The position numbers were made by a program, and so were the translations under genes. DNA of 64,000 nucleotides from CBDBLK01 sp965243145. GTDB lineage: Bacteria > Bdellovibrionota > Bacteriovoracia > Bacteriovoracales > Bacteriovoracaceae. The DNA is taken from the NCBI GenBank assembly GCA_965243145.1, contig CBDEUB010000002.1, positions 1,860,001 through 1,924,000 of the forward strand, read 5' to 3'. Of this stretch, positions 18,343-26,842 are shown in pieces; the stretch's first letter is position 1; each line of letters starts with the position of its first letter. The notes beneath the pieces are model-generated. The model was not told the DNA's origin and searched no databases. It saw only the letters and a list, made by a program, of their open reading frames with translations.

Positions 18343-20490
18343 TTAATGCCATATTTTTTTAATTGTTGTGGCCAATTTTTGACTTAATGGAACGATGATG
18401 TGCCGAAACTCTACTTTTTGTTTTCCTGGTTTGAGGTTCACTCCGATTTGAAAATTGTTGACGGTAAAAATATCTTGCTTTTCTCCATTGCTAGTTACTT
18501 GCCACCAGGGAGTCATAAAGTGATTGAGGACAAAAAGGCCTTCTTTTTTGACATCAACTTCAATATCATAGCCGTCGGGAGTTTTTTCCAATTTGAGAAT
18601 GGAACCTTTACCCACTTTTGAATTTTGATTTGTGAAAGCACAGTTAGGGCAATAGTTGGATGAAATATGGCGGTAAATCTCATATTGAGATTGCCCTCTT
18701 GGTGGTGAAATTTGCGATGGAAAATAGGCCCTGGGAGTAAAGTTTTTCAAAGAGTAGATATAAATATCATCGGGTTGTCTCAAAGTCCTTAATTTTTTTA
18801 ATAATTTCTTTTTGAAAGGCAAGCAAGGCACGGGAGTAGTGTGTTTTGGGCCAGAAACTTTTTTGATATTTTCTCCTGTAAGAGGATAATAACTAACGAG
18901 GTGAGAAACATTTGCTAATCGTAAAATATTAAGATCAATTTTGTCGTTATCCAAATTCCTCCATTCTTGCGAACACGCCTTAGTTGCTTGCGGTAACATC
19001 TCTCCAATATGTCCTCCAGTTCCATAGTGGAGATGAAACCGCGCCCCCACTAAAAAAGGAACAGGCCCTTCTCGTTTGTGAATTCCATAATACCAAAATT
19101 CTTCTTGATTTTTAAGAGCGAAGTTGGAATATCCATCTAGGCTTTCCAATCCATAACCCCAAACATAGTTGGAATGAAAAATTCCTACAAGTCCAGCTGT
19201 TACGACGCGAAAAGGTTGGCCCTGAGGCCTCCAATCATCGCCAGATAGATTTTTGATAGCTTGCAGGCGTTGTGTATTGGCACTTAATGTTCGCTTCAAT
19301 GCAAAAGTTTTTAAGTTAAAATTGTATAAGAGATAGATCGCAAAAAAAAGTCTTCCCCAAATTCTTATGTTAGTTTGTTTAAACATTATGGGAAAACGAG
19401 AAAGCATGAGTATAAACGGTATTAAGCTAGCATAAGCTATGCGTTTTAATTGAACTGATTCCACAAAATTGAGTTCCAAATATTTCCAAGGAACTAGGTG
19501 AATTATTTTATTAAGATAAATGAACAATATGCCTGCCAGCAATATAGGAAGAAGGGCCTTAATTCTCTTTTTGTTATTAGCAATGGTTGTGATTGTTGAA
19601 ATAAACATGAGAACAATGAGGGGAGAGAAATATAGTCCTTTAATTTTCAGTGTTGATATACTGTAAAGATAGGGGAATGCACCTTGAATAAAACTTGATT
19701 CAACCATGAATTTTTTACCCAGAACAAACCGTGAACTAGAAGAAGCATATTCTTTGGTGATCCACAAGTAATCAATCCAATTGGCCAGATAGGCCAATCC
19801 TAAAAAGCTCGTTGACAGCATAAAGCGCCAACCAATTTTTGAAGGATAGAGAAAAAATGGCAATAGAAAAACTCCCAAGAAAATTGTTGGAAAGGCATGG
19901 ACAGGAGAAGTACTGGCGGAAATGAGCAGAGCAAGCAAAAAAGATGAAAGGATATGATGCCTTTTCCCTACTCTGAGAACTAATATATAGAGAGCGAGAG
20001 GCAGTACTCCGTGGCCTAAACCGTTATAGAATGTAAAGTGGATCATAAAAGGGGTGAAAGTACTATAGAAAGCACTGAGAAAAAAGGCCTCAGACCTTGG
20101 GGCCAAAGAGGTTTTTCTGATTAAAAGATACATACCTATTGTCGTAACACTGGCAACTAAAATTTTTTGAAGAAGTATTGCTAGAAATAGGGGAAAGGTA
20201 TCAATGAGCCATTTTTCCAAGGAGAAGTGTTGGCCATCGGTTAAAAGTGTGCCTGCACGACTAATGCCCCCTTGAATTCCGTGGAGAAAATGGCCCCCTA
20301 CATGGCCTACTGAGTGATATAAATAGCGTGTAATAGCATGGTCTGCGTCTTCGTTCATAGAGACAAAGGAATATGGCTCTAAAAACCAATACTCAAAAGT
20401 AAGGAAGAGAATCCACAAAGCAATAATGCATCTAGTCTTTTTCTGTTTCCATTCTGAAAGGAAAAATTCCCTAAACCAAGATTTTATCAT
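18343..20490 (-). CDS. large membrane protein with YfhO-like C-terminal domain
   Basis: A 715-residue protein with many membrane helices in its first 400 residues and a periplasmic C-terminal region. The C-terminal part (HFMTPWWQVTSNGEKQD, then VNLKPGKQKVEF) resembles the beta-rich end of YfhO-family proteins, GT-C-like enzymes that glycosylate surface polymers, though overall family membership is not certain. The N-terminal loop VSMNEDADHAIT has an acidic pair of the kind seen in GT-C active sites. It is probably the first of two adjacent membrane proteins that modify or polymerise the glycan. Confidence 0.6.
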   Translation of the reverse strand: MIKSWFREFFLSEWKQKKTRCIIALWILFLTFEYWFLEPYSFVSMNEDADHAITRYLYHSVGHVGGHFLHGIQGGISRAGTLLTDGQHFSLEKWLIDTFPLFLAILLQKILVASVTTIGMYLLIRKTSLAPRSEAFFLSAFYSTFTPFMIHFTFYNGLGHGVLPLALYILVLRVGKRHHILSSFLLALLISASTSPVHAFPTIFLGVFLLPFFLYPSKIGWRFMLSTSFLGLAYLANWIDYLWITKEYASSSSRFVLGKKFMVESSFIQGAFPYLYSISTLKIKGLYFSPLIVLMFISTITTIANNKKRIKALLPILLAGILFIYLNKIIHLVPWKYLELNFVESVQLKRIAYASLIPFILMLSRFPIMFKQTNIRIWGRLFFAIYLLYNFNLKTFALKRTLSANTQRLQAIKNLSGDDWRPQGQPFRVVTAGLVGIFHSNYVWGYGLESLDGYSNFALKNQEEFWYYGIHKREGPVPFLVGARFHLHYGTGGHIGEMLPQATKACSQEWRNLDNDKIDLNILRLANVSHLVSYYPLTGENIKKVSGPKHTTPVPCLPFKKKLLKKLRTLRQPDDIYIYSLKNFTPRAYFPSQISPPRGQSQYEIYRHISSNYCPNCAFTNQNSKVGKGSILKLEKTPDGYDIEVDVKKEGLFVLNHFMTPWWQVTSNGEKQDIFTVNNFQIGVNLKPGKQKVEFRHIIVPLSQKLATTIKKIWH

Positions 20491-20543
20491 TCAAAATTTC
20501 TTGTTGTTCGAGAGTTTTGATTTTCATATATTGACCTATAAGT

Positions 20544-21356
20544 TCACTTTTGGAGTACTAACCTTTGGCCAAGAGGAAATATCTTTGGAGCAATTCTCAT
20601 TAGGATGTTGTCTATAAAATTCAATGACTTTAGTATAAAATAGGGGAGATTAACAGTTTTTGTTTTAGCGATGACTCCACCAGAAATAAGAAATATTATA
20701 AATTCACACAATTCACACAATTCACACAATTCACACCGTTTAATTGTGAGTTCTTTAACTTTCGTTTCAAACTTTACTTTATCTTGCCATAAAAGTTCAG
20801 GGATTGCACAATTGGCAGACCAGGGATCTTTAGGAGAATTGGCCGGTGATTTTTCGTCGAATATATCTATTTCATAACTCCAACCTTCATGTCTCATGAT
20901 TCTTAAAATAAGTTTGAGAAATAAGGAAGTATAAACTTCGTTAATTAATATAATGCCTTGAGGTTTAAGAGCAGTTGCCAGATTTTTTAAAAAGCGAATG
21001 GGATACGCTACATGATGTATCATGTGAGAGCAGATAAAAACATCTACACTATTAGGTAAAAAAGGCAAGTCTGTTGCATCTATTTTTTGATTAATCCATG
21101 GATATTTTTGGATGTCAGTCAAAGTAATATTTGATTGATTTAGAATAATTTTGCTAAGGCCTGCGCCAGCACCTAATTCCACAATGTTCTTTTTGTCTTT
21201 AAGATAAGGCAACATCCATTCATAACGATTTTTTAAAAGGAAATGGAGATTATTTGGCCTTTTTTGCAAGAAAAATGTTCTTGCTTTTTCTACTTCTCCT
21301 TCACCCTTCATTCGATTTTCTTTATGTGCTGGAAAATAAGTTTTTGGTAGAATCAT
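20544..21356 (-). CDS. class I SAM-dependent methyltransferase
   Basis: Methyltransferase with the Rossmann-like SAM fold. Motif I is VELGAGAGLSKI; the post-I acidic strand is TLTDIQKYPW and motif II is DVFICSHMIHHV. There is no clear substrate domain. The location at the head of the minus-strand operon suggests it methylates a sugar or lipid-linked precursor. A ribosome site, AGGGGG, lies about seven bases before the ATG at 21356. An odd feature is a run of four Cys-Glu-Leu/Phe tripeptides near residue 210, encoded by a perfect 9-base tandem repeat. Confidence 0.82.
   Translation of the reverse strand: MILPKTYFPAHKENRMKGEGEVEKARTFFLQKRPNNLHFLLKNRYEWMLPYLKDKKNIVELGAGAGLSKIILNQSNITLTDIQKYPWINQKIDATDLPFLPNSVDVFICSHMIHHVAYPIRFLKNLATALKPQGIILINEVYTSLFLKLILRIMRHEGWSYEIDIFDEKSPANSPKDPWSANCAIPELLWQDKVKFETKVKELTIKRCELCELCELCEFIIFLISGGVIAKTKTVNLPYFILKSLNFIDNILMRIAPKIFPLGQRLVLQK
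20701..20736. repeat. perfect 9-bp tandem repeat, four units
   Basis: Four perfect, contiguous copies of AATTCACAC. Read on the minus strand they encode Cys-Glu-Leu repeats inside the methyltransferase gene. The unit is three codons, so slippage would change protein length without breaking the frame. Confidence 0.95.
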
Positions 21357-21391
21357 TGTTTACCCCCTTATTTGATCGAGAGAAATAACTA

Positions 21392-21397
21392 AGTATA
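21392..21397 (-). promoter_or_regulatory. possible -10 box (TATACT) upstream of the methyltransferase operon
   Basis: On the minus strand, TATACT lies about 36 bases before the ATG at 21356, a sensible distance for a promoter serving the glycan operon that runs down to about 10 kb. No good -35 hexamer was found at 16-18 bases, so this is tentative. Confidence 0.35.
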
Positions 21398-21486
21398 CAG
21401 AAAGTTTTTTGTAATGAATCATTTTCTGGGTAGGTTTTTTTTTAGAAAGACTCATTGCGCTATGGGGGAATCTCTAAAGCAGGTTT

Positions 21487-21515
21487 TTGACATTGTGCTC
21501 TACTCGTTTGATGAC
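21487..21515 (+). promoter_or_regulatory. possible promoter (TTGACA, 17 bp, GATGAC)
   Basis: A perfect TTGACA lies at 21487-21492, 17 bases before a weak -10 (GATGAC, 3 of 6 matches). It faces the GT2 gene at 21700 and could drive the nonulosonate-type cassette, leaving a leader of about 175 bases. The stretch 21357-21699 is otherwise without a recognised gene, apart from the small ORF listed separately. Confidence 0.3.
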
Positions 21516-21544
21516 AGTTTTAAGTTATCTCGGTTATTTTACTT

Positions 21545-21703
21545 TTGACAAGCGACTTAAAAAGGCACAAGGCCGTGGAACAGATCGACCTTATTGTTCG
21601 CACTAAAGACCGTTCTTCTGGCCAAGGAAGGCCTTTTCAATCGATCCAAGTTCAGATTTTTATGCTGCGATCGGTTGATATAGTTGATGGGCCTTTTAAA
21701 TGA
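21545..21703 (+). CDS. possible small ORF or gene remnant upstream of the GT2 gene
   Basis: A 52-codon frame beginning with TTG ends in TGA overlapping the ATG of the next gene (AATGA at 21699-21703), the arrangement expected of coupled genes. Its composition is protein-like (for example DLIVRTKDRSSGQGRPFQSI) and it is richer in GC than typical spacers here. No ribosome site was seen and the product is not recognised. A second short frame with an ATG near 21513 overlaps its start, so this could also be a frameshifted remnant. Confidence 0.25.
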   Translation: MTSDLKRHKAVEQIDLIVRTKDRSSGQGRPFQSIQVQIFMLRSVDIVDGPFK

Positions 21704-22680
21704 GTAGGGATTGGCAGGCCCATCGGCCCATCTTTATTATTATTCCTCTTTTCAATAAGGCCTCATTAATTTCTATTCTACTTGATGCCATCGAACGACA
21801 AACATTGAGGCCTCATGCTGTTGTTTTCGTCGATTCCGGGTCACAAGACAATTATGAAGAGGCCATACAAAAGGAATCACAAGATAAAAGTTATAAAATT
21901 CATCTCTTGTCTTCTGTGGAAAAAGGCAAAATCAGTATGCCAGGGCGTTCTCGCAATATAGGTGTTGAGTTTGTACCCGCAGAGGCAATTATTGCTTTTC
22001 TGGATATGGGAACATTCCCTCGGCCCGATTGGCTTGAGTTACAGATAAATTCGGATGGGTTTAAACGAAATGGTGGAGTCATGGGTTCCTGTTTGTTTCG
22101 TGCTAATGGCCTTTGGGCACTTATTGTTTGTGCTATCTCGTATGGTGTTGAAACTGTACGCCCAACTCTACCCGGTTCAGTTCTCACTAAAGAATTACAA
22201 CTTCAAATAGGAACTCTAAGGGAGGATTTGCGGGCCGCCGAAGATTTACTTTGGAAAAAAAAATTTATCTCTATAACTGAACAATATCAGAGTGGGCCAG
22301 GACTTGTCGTTTATGGCCAGTTTGCGAACTCCCTTTGGAGCAATATAAAAAAATGGTTTATTTATGCCCAACATATTTCTAAGGCCAAAGTGAATAGAGG
22401 CCATTTGTTATTCGCCTTGTTGGCATTTTTTTCAATGATTTTAATGAGTTACACTAGATTAGGAATAGAGGGATCAGGCCTTTTTATTTTGGGAGTGCAT
22501 TTGATTTTGCGAGGGATAATTGGCCCTTGGTGGCGTTCACAAAAATGCCCTTGGTTTGGCCAAAATTTATGGGCCTTATTATTGGCCCCTTTGATGGTAT
22601 TTTTTCTTGACGCATCAAGAATGTGCGGTTATGTTGTGGGAATTTACCATCACAAGAAAAACGGTATGACAACGAGTTAA
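21700..22680 (+). CDS. GT2-family glycosyltransferase with C-terminal membrane helices
   Basis: GT-A-fold glycosyltransferase: FIIIPLFNKASLISILLDAI, then VVFVDSGSQDN, and FLDMGTFPRPDWLE in place of the usual DxD region. After about residue 240 come two or three hydrophobic segments that probably tie it to the inner membrane. It is the first clear gene of the plus-strand cassette leading to the PseI-like synthase and SpsF-like enzyme. GGCC sites are especially dense here (seven copies in 22381-22620). Confidence 0.82.
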   Translation: MSRDWQAHRPIFIIIPLFNKASLISILLDAIERQTLRPHAVVFVDSGSQDNYEEAIQKESQDKSYKIHLLSSVEKGKISMPGRSRNIGVEFVPAEAIIAFLDMGTFPRPDWLELQINSDGFKRNGGVMGSCLFRANGLWALIVCAISYGVETVRPTLPGSVLTKELQLQIGTLREDLRAAEDLLWKKKFISITEQYQSGPGLVVYGQFANSLWSNIKKWFIYAQHISKAKVNRGHLLFALLAFFSMILMSYTRLGIEGSGLFILGVHLILRGIIGPWWRSQKCPWFGQNLWALLLAPLMVFFLDASRMCGYVVGIYHHKKNGMTTS

Positions 22681-22682
22681 AT

Positions 22683-23993
22683 GTGAACTTTGAGAAAAAT
22701 CACTATTATGGAGAAAGGGCCAAGAAGTTAATACCGGGTGGTGCCCATACCTATAGCAAGGGGGATGACCAGTTTCCTGCGAATGCTCCTCGCGTGATAG
22801 AAAGGGGAAAAGGGTGCCGTTTATGGGATGTTGATGGGAACGAATGGCAAGATTTTGCCATGAGTTTAGGAACGGTTATTCTTGGACATACCTATGGGCC
22901 AGTTTTACAGGCCGTGTACAGTGAATTGGGAAAAGGTGTCAATTTTTGCCGCCCCAGTCTAATTGAAGGAGAGTTGGCCGAACTGCTTCAGGAGATCATC
23001 CCTTCCGCGGAAATGGTTAAGTTGGCCAAACATGGAAGTGATGCAACCACGGGCGCTGTCAGATTAGCGCGTACTTATACGGGAAGAGATAAGGTTTTAA
23101 GGTGCAAAAATGATCCTTTTAATTCTATTCACGATTGGTTTATAGGTTCTACCGTAATGAATAGTGGGGTGCCAAGGGCCGTTCAGGCACTGACACTTCA
23201 ATTTGAGTACAATAATATTGGTTCTCTCAAAACTCTTTTTGAAGAAAATCCAAATGAAATTGCTTGTGTGCTTTTGGAACCTGTTTCTTTTGAGAGGCCA
23301 CAAAGTAATTTTCTTTCAGAAGTCAAAAAACTTTGTGAAAATGAAGGTGCTATTCTCATTTTTGATGAAGTTGTCAGCGGATTTCGCTTCTCTTTGGGAG
23401 GTGCCCAAGAAATGTTTGGGGTAACACCTCATCTTTCTGCTTTTGGCAAGGCCATGGCCAATGGATTTTCTGTGAGCGCTTTAGTGGGAAACAGGGAATT
23501 GATGCAACTTGGAGGTATTGAACATAAAAAAGAGAGAACTTTTTTACTCTCTACGACTCATGGAGGAGAAACTCACGCTATAGCTGCCGCTATTAAAACA
23601 ATTCGAGAAATTCAAAAGAACAATGTTATACAACATATTTGGGATGCAGGAAGAGATATAAAGGAAGGCCTTAATTTGTCTGCGAATAAGGCCGGTGTTA
23701 GTGGTTTTTTTCGTGTAAATGGTTATGATTGCAAACCAGTCTTAACGGTTACAGGCGAACAAGGCAATTTAAACCCCCTATTGCGAACTGTATTTCTTCA
23801 AGAAATGGCCAAAAAACAAATTTTGATTCCTTATATTGTTCCGAGTTTTGCTCACAAAAAAGAAGATGTAGAAGCATTAATTACTGCTTCAGAAGAAGTT
23901 TTCTTCAGTTTAAAAAAGATTATTGAAAATGGCCTTTTAGAATCCTATCTTGTAGGTGATGCTATTAAACCTGTTTTTAGGAAAAAAAATTGA
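22683..23993 (+). CDS. class-III aminotransferase (glutamate-1-semialdehyde-aminomutase-like)
   Basis: PLP enzyme of aminotransferase class III, closest in motif pattern to glutamate-1-semialdehyde aminomutase: IPGGAHTYSKGDDQFP near the N-terminus, DVDGNEWQDFAMSLG, LIFDEVVSGFR (Asp that contacts PLP) and SAFGKAMANGFSVSALVG, whose Lys is the PLP lysine. Given its neighbours it probably acts on a sugar or nonulosonate intermediate rather than in haem synthesis. The GTG at 22683, two bases after the previous stop, is the likely start; the frame itself opens earlier, at 22623, inside the GT2 gene. Confidence 0.82.
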   Translation: MNFEKNHYYGERAKKLIPGGAHTYSKGDDQFPANAPRVIERGKGCRLWDVDGNEWQDFAMSLGTVILGHTYGPVLQAVYSELGKGVNFCRPSLIEGELAELLQEIIPSAEMVKLAKHGSDATTGAVRLARTYTGRDKVLRCKNDPFNSIHDWFIGSTVMNSGVPRAVQALTLQFEYNNIGSLKTLFEENPNEIACVLLEPVSFERPQSNFLSEVKKLCENEGAILIFDEVVSGFRFSLGGAQEMFGVTPHLSAFGKAMANGFSVSALVGNRELMQLGGIEHKKERTFLLSTTHGGETHAIAAAIKTIREIQKNNVIQHIWDAGRDIKEGLNLSANKAGVSGFFRVNGYDCKPVLTVTGEQGNLNPLLRTVFLQEMAKKQILIPYIVPSFAHKKEDVEALITASEEVFFSLKKIIENGLLESYLVGDAIKPVFRKKN

Positions 23994-24019
23994 ACTTGGT
24001 AATTCCATAAAGTATTGTT

Positions 24020-25081
24020 ATGAATAAAGAAATCGAAATATTAAACAGGAAGATAGGTCTAGGTTATCCCCCTCTTATTATTGCAGAATTGTCTGGTAAT
24101 CATCAAGGGTCTCTCGAACATTGTTTGGAATTAGTAGATGCTGCTGCTGAAAACGGAGCTGATGTTGTCAAACTCCAAACCTATACCGCAGATACGATTA
24201 CCCTAGATTGCAATAACAAGGATTTCATAATTGATAGTGCTTCAAGTCTTTGGAATAAGCGGAAGTTATATGACCTTTACCGAGAAGCTCATACTCCTTG
24301 GAAATGGCATGAGGCCATTTTTCATCGTTGCCGGGCCAAAGGATTGCTTTATTTAAGCACTCCCTTTGATGAGACAGCAGTAGATTTCCTCGAAGAATTT
24401 GATGTTCCTGCTTATAAAATAGCATCTTTTGAAAATAATCATTTTCCCATGATTAGAAAGATTGCTCGTTTGGGGAAACCCATTATTGTTTCAACTGGAA
24501 TGGCCAAATTTTTCGAGTTGGCCGAAATGATCGAAATTATTAGAAGAGAAGGTAATGAACAAATTATATTGTTAGTTTGTACCAGTGCTTATCCCGCCAA
24601 AGTGGAAGATGCCAATTTGGCCACTATGGCCCACATGCGTAAAAGTTTTGGCACTCAAATAGGTTTATCTGATCATACCATGGGAACAACAGTACCTATT
24701 GCGAGTGTGGCCTTGGGAGCGACTGTTATTGAAAAGCATTTTACTCTCAATCGAAATGATGGTGGTGTTGATTCGGCCTTTTCCATGGAACCCAAGGAAC
24801 TATGTGATTTAGTTGAAGCAGTCAAAATGGCGTGGAAGTCTATTGGCAAAGTACACTATGGCCCTACTTCTAGTGAAGAAGCATCTATTCAGTTCCGTCG
24901 TTCTATTTATGTGGCCCAAAGTATTCAAAAAGGTGATATTTTTAATACTTCTAACTTGCGTGTAGTGCGTCCAGGTCTTGGCCTTCATCCCAGGTATTTT
25001 GAATATATACTGGGAAAAAAATCCAGTCGTGATATTAAGCGGGGAACTGCTTTTAGTTGGGAACTCCTTTTTGAGGAATAA
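24020..25081 (+). CDS. pseI: NeuB-family nonulosonate synthase, pseudaminic-acid-synthase-like
   Basis: Condenses phosphoenolpyruvate with a six-carbon N-acetylated sugar to make a nine-carbon sialic-acid-like sugar. The sequence follows the PseI pattern: PPLIIAELSGNHQGSLE, VVKLQTYTADTITLD, STPFDETAVDFLEEFDVPAY, IVSTGMA, CTSAYPAKVEDANL, GLSDHTMGT and VIEKHFTLNRNDGGVDSAFS. A C-terminal SAF (antifreeze-like) domain occupies about residues 295-353. The length, 353 residues, is normal. None of the other Pse enzymes (PseB, C, G, H) is in the window, so the exact product (pseudaminic acid or a relative) is uncertain. Confidence 0.88.
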   Translation: MNKEIEILNRKIGLGYPPLIIAELSGNHQGSLEHCLELVDAAAENGADVVKLQTYTADTITLDCNNKDFIIDSASSLWNKRKLYDLYREAHTPWKWHEAIFHRCRAKGLLYLSTPFDETAVDFLEEFDVPAYKIASFENNHFPMIRKIARLGKPIIVSTGMAKFFELAEMIEIIRREGNEQIILLVCTSAYPAKVEDANLATMAHMRKSFGTQIGLSDHTMGTTVPIASVALGATVIEKHFTLNRNDGGVDSAFSMEPKELCDLVEAVKMAWKSIGKVHYGPTSSEEASIQFRRSIYVAQSIQKGDIFNTSNLRVVRPGLGLHPRYFEYILGKKSSRDIKRGTAFSWELLFEE

Positions 25082-25083
25082 GT

Positions 25084-25812
25084 TTGATTTTAGCAATAAC
25101 ACAAGCACGATTGGGATCGAGTCGCTTCCCTCAAAAAATTCTAAAAACTTCCTATTATGGCAAGACTCTTCTGCAGCATCATATTGAAAGGATCAAAAGA
25201 TCAAAACTCATTGATGAATTTTGTTTGGCAACAACTTATGAAGAAGGCATAGATGCCATTATAGATGTGGCCAAAAAGACAAATATTTCTTTTTATCAAG
25301 GTAGTACAAACGATGTTCTTGATAGATTTTATCGAACCGTACAGTTTCAAAAAATAAGGCCTGAATATATAGTAAGGATTACTTCAGATTGCCCTCTAAT
25401 TGATCCTCAACTTATTGATGGTGTTATCTTAGAAATGAAAAAACACCAGTGTGATTATGTATCTAATTGCGTTTTCCCAACTTTCCCTGACGGACAGGAT
25501 GTCGAAATTTTTACATATAAATCTATTGAAAAAGCATGGAAAAATACGAAGAAACTATATTACAGAGAGCATGTTACGCCCTATATTTATGAAAATTCTA
25601 ATCTTAGGGGTGGTAATCTTTTTTCAGCATTTCATATGAAGAGTGATGAAGATTTTTCATCTTTTAGATTTACTCTTGATTATATTGAAGATTACCTTTT
25701 AATTAATGAACTATTGAAGAGAGGTGGTGAATATGTATCTTGGTTGAATTGTATAGAAATTGTTAAAAGGTATCCCAAACTCAGAGAAATAAATGCTATG
25801 TATGAGAGGTAA
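25084..25812 (+). CDS. SpsF/NeuA-like cytidylyltransferase
   Basis: Nucleotidyltransferase of the SpsF/CMP-sugar synthetase type, expected to activate an acidic sugar with CTP. The N-terminal loop ILAITQARLGSSRFPQKIL binds the nucleotide; RITSDCPLIDPQLID carries the metal-binding Asp, and FPDGQDVEIF and FRFTLDY are typical of SpsF. The start is a TTG with GAGGA seven bases upstream, two bases after the stop of the PseI-like gene. The pairing indicates that the two enzymes make and activate the same sugar. Confidence 0.85.
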   Translation: MILAITQARLGSSRFPQKILKTSYYGKTLLQHHIERIKRSKLIDEFCLATTYEEGIDAIIDVAKKTNISFYQGSTNDVLDRFYRTVQFQKIRPEYIVRITSDCPLIDPQLIDGVILEMKKHQCDYVSNCVFPTFPDGQDVEIFTYKSIEKAWKNTKKLYYREHVTPYIYENSNLRGGNLFSAFHMKSDEDFSSFRFTLDYIEDYLLINELLKRGGEYVSWLNCIEIVKRYPKLREINAMYER

Positions 25813-25823
25813 AGATTTTACTC

Positions 25824-26075
25824 ATGGATAAAAACTTTGTAGACCTCGAAAAAATTAAGTGCAATGACCTTTTTTATGAATACGCTTGTTCTGTCTTATT
25901 TAAAGCAGAAAAGAAATTGGAAAATTATGTTCAAAAATATCCTTCAATGGCCAAAAGAATTGTGCAAATTATGAGAAAAGATTTATTAGGTTTCCAAGTT
26001 AGTGACAACCCAAATGTTTTTAATGATAGAGACTATTTGCATATTCTTCAAAATATCTATCAGAAGGTTAGCTGA
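25824..26075 (+). CDS. small protein of unknown function (83 aa)
   Basis: Not recognised. It is mostly helical in appearance, basic, without a signal peptide or membrane segment. It sits 11 bases after the SpsF-like gene and four bases before the phosphoesterase start, within the same-strand operon, which argues that it is real. It may be an acyl-carrier-like or accessory protein, but no phosphopantetheine DSL motif is present. Confidence 0.6.
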   Translation: MDKNFVDLEKIKCNDLFYEYACSVLFKAEKKLENYVQKYPSMAKRIVQIMRKDLLGFQVSDNPNVFNDRDYLHILQNIYQKVS

Positions 26076-26079
26076 AATT

Positions 26080-26829
26080 ATGTCTTGGTCGTTTATTTCA
26101 GACATTCATGTTCAATATCCGGGCGATAATCGTGAAAGAATGTTGTTAAAATTTTTGAAGATTTCCAACAAATTGAAAGTTGAGAAAATATTTCTTTTAG
26201 GTGATATTTTTGATTTTATGGTAGGAGAGAAATTAAAATATATAGATTATTATAATAATTTTTTTACAACACTTGCGAGTTTACAAGTAAAAGAAATTCA
26301 TTTTTTTGAAGGCAATCATGATTTTCACCTGCAATCGGTTTGGAATTATTTTCAAAGAATATATCCAAATTCTCCTAAAATTGTTTATCATACTAAAGGA
26401 ACAGTTGTCATAAAAGCTGGAAAGAGAGTTTGGTTGTCTCATGGAGATGATATTGAAATTGGAAACTATAGTTATAAAGTTTACAGATTTTTTATTCGTT
26501 CTTGTTTGATTAGGATTTTTTTGAAGTGGTTTATTCCTTTTCGTTTCGTTCAGGGATTAGGCAAAAAAATGGCCGATTTAAGCAGAAACTACAATAAATA
26601 TCGTTATAATATTTCTATAAAAACTGAAGAAATAAGAAAAAAATTTCGTATTTCTGCTGCCAATATTGCTATTACTAAGAATGTAGAACTCGTTATTGCA
26701 GGACATAGTCATGTCAAAGATATAACACGGATCAATAATTGTATTTACATCAATAACGGTTATGTTCCTATAACTCAATGTTTTGGCCTTATAGATGATG
26801 CAGGAGAAGTTCGACACTTAAAAATTTAA
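26080..26829 (+). CDS. calcineurin-like metallophosphoesterase, LpxH-like
   Basis: Dinuclear-metal phosphoesterase resembling UDP-2,3-diacylglucosamine hydrolase (LpxH). Motifs in order: FISDIHV (Asp-x-His), FLLGDIFDFMVG (Gly-Asp-x-x-Asp), EGNHDFHL (Gly-Asn-His-Asp), SHGDD and AGHSHVK (Gly-His-x-His). The ATG at 26080 is preferred; the open frame starts at 26002, overlapping the small gene before it. Being in a sugar cassette it may hydrolyse a nucleotide-sugar or sugar phosphate rather than serve lipid A synthesis. Confidence 0.82.
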   Translation: MSWSFISDIHVQYPGDNRERMLLKFLKISNKLKVEKIFLLGDIFDFMVGEKLKYIDYYNNFFTTLASLQVKEIHFFEGNHDFHLQSVWNYFQRIYPNSPKIVYHTKGTVVIKAGKRVWLSHGDDIEIGNYSYKVYRFFIRSCLIRIFLKWFIPFRFVQGLGKKMADLSRNYNKYRYNISIKTEEIRKKFRISAANIAITKNVELVIAGHSHVKDITRINNCIYINNGYVPITQCFGLIDDAGEVRHLKI

Positions 26830-26842
26830 AAAGGAAAAATCT

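Noticed and set aside
20701..20736. AATTCACAC array as CRISPR
   Set aside because: Units are nine bases and contiguous without spacers, and they lie in frame within a methyltransferase gene.
20701..20736. Cys-Glu-Leu run as a zinc-binding motif
   Set aside because: The Cys spacing comes directly from DNA slippage and matches no known zinc site.
22623..22682. Upstream GTG of the class-III aminotransferase frame
   Set aside because: It lies within the GT2 coding region and adds a sequence not seen in the family; the GTG at 22683 fits better.
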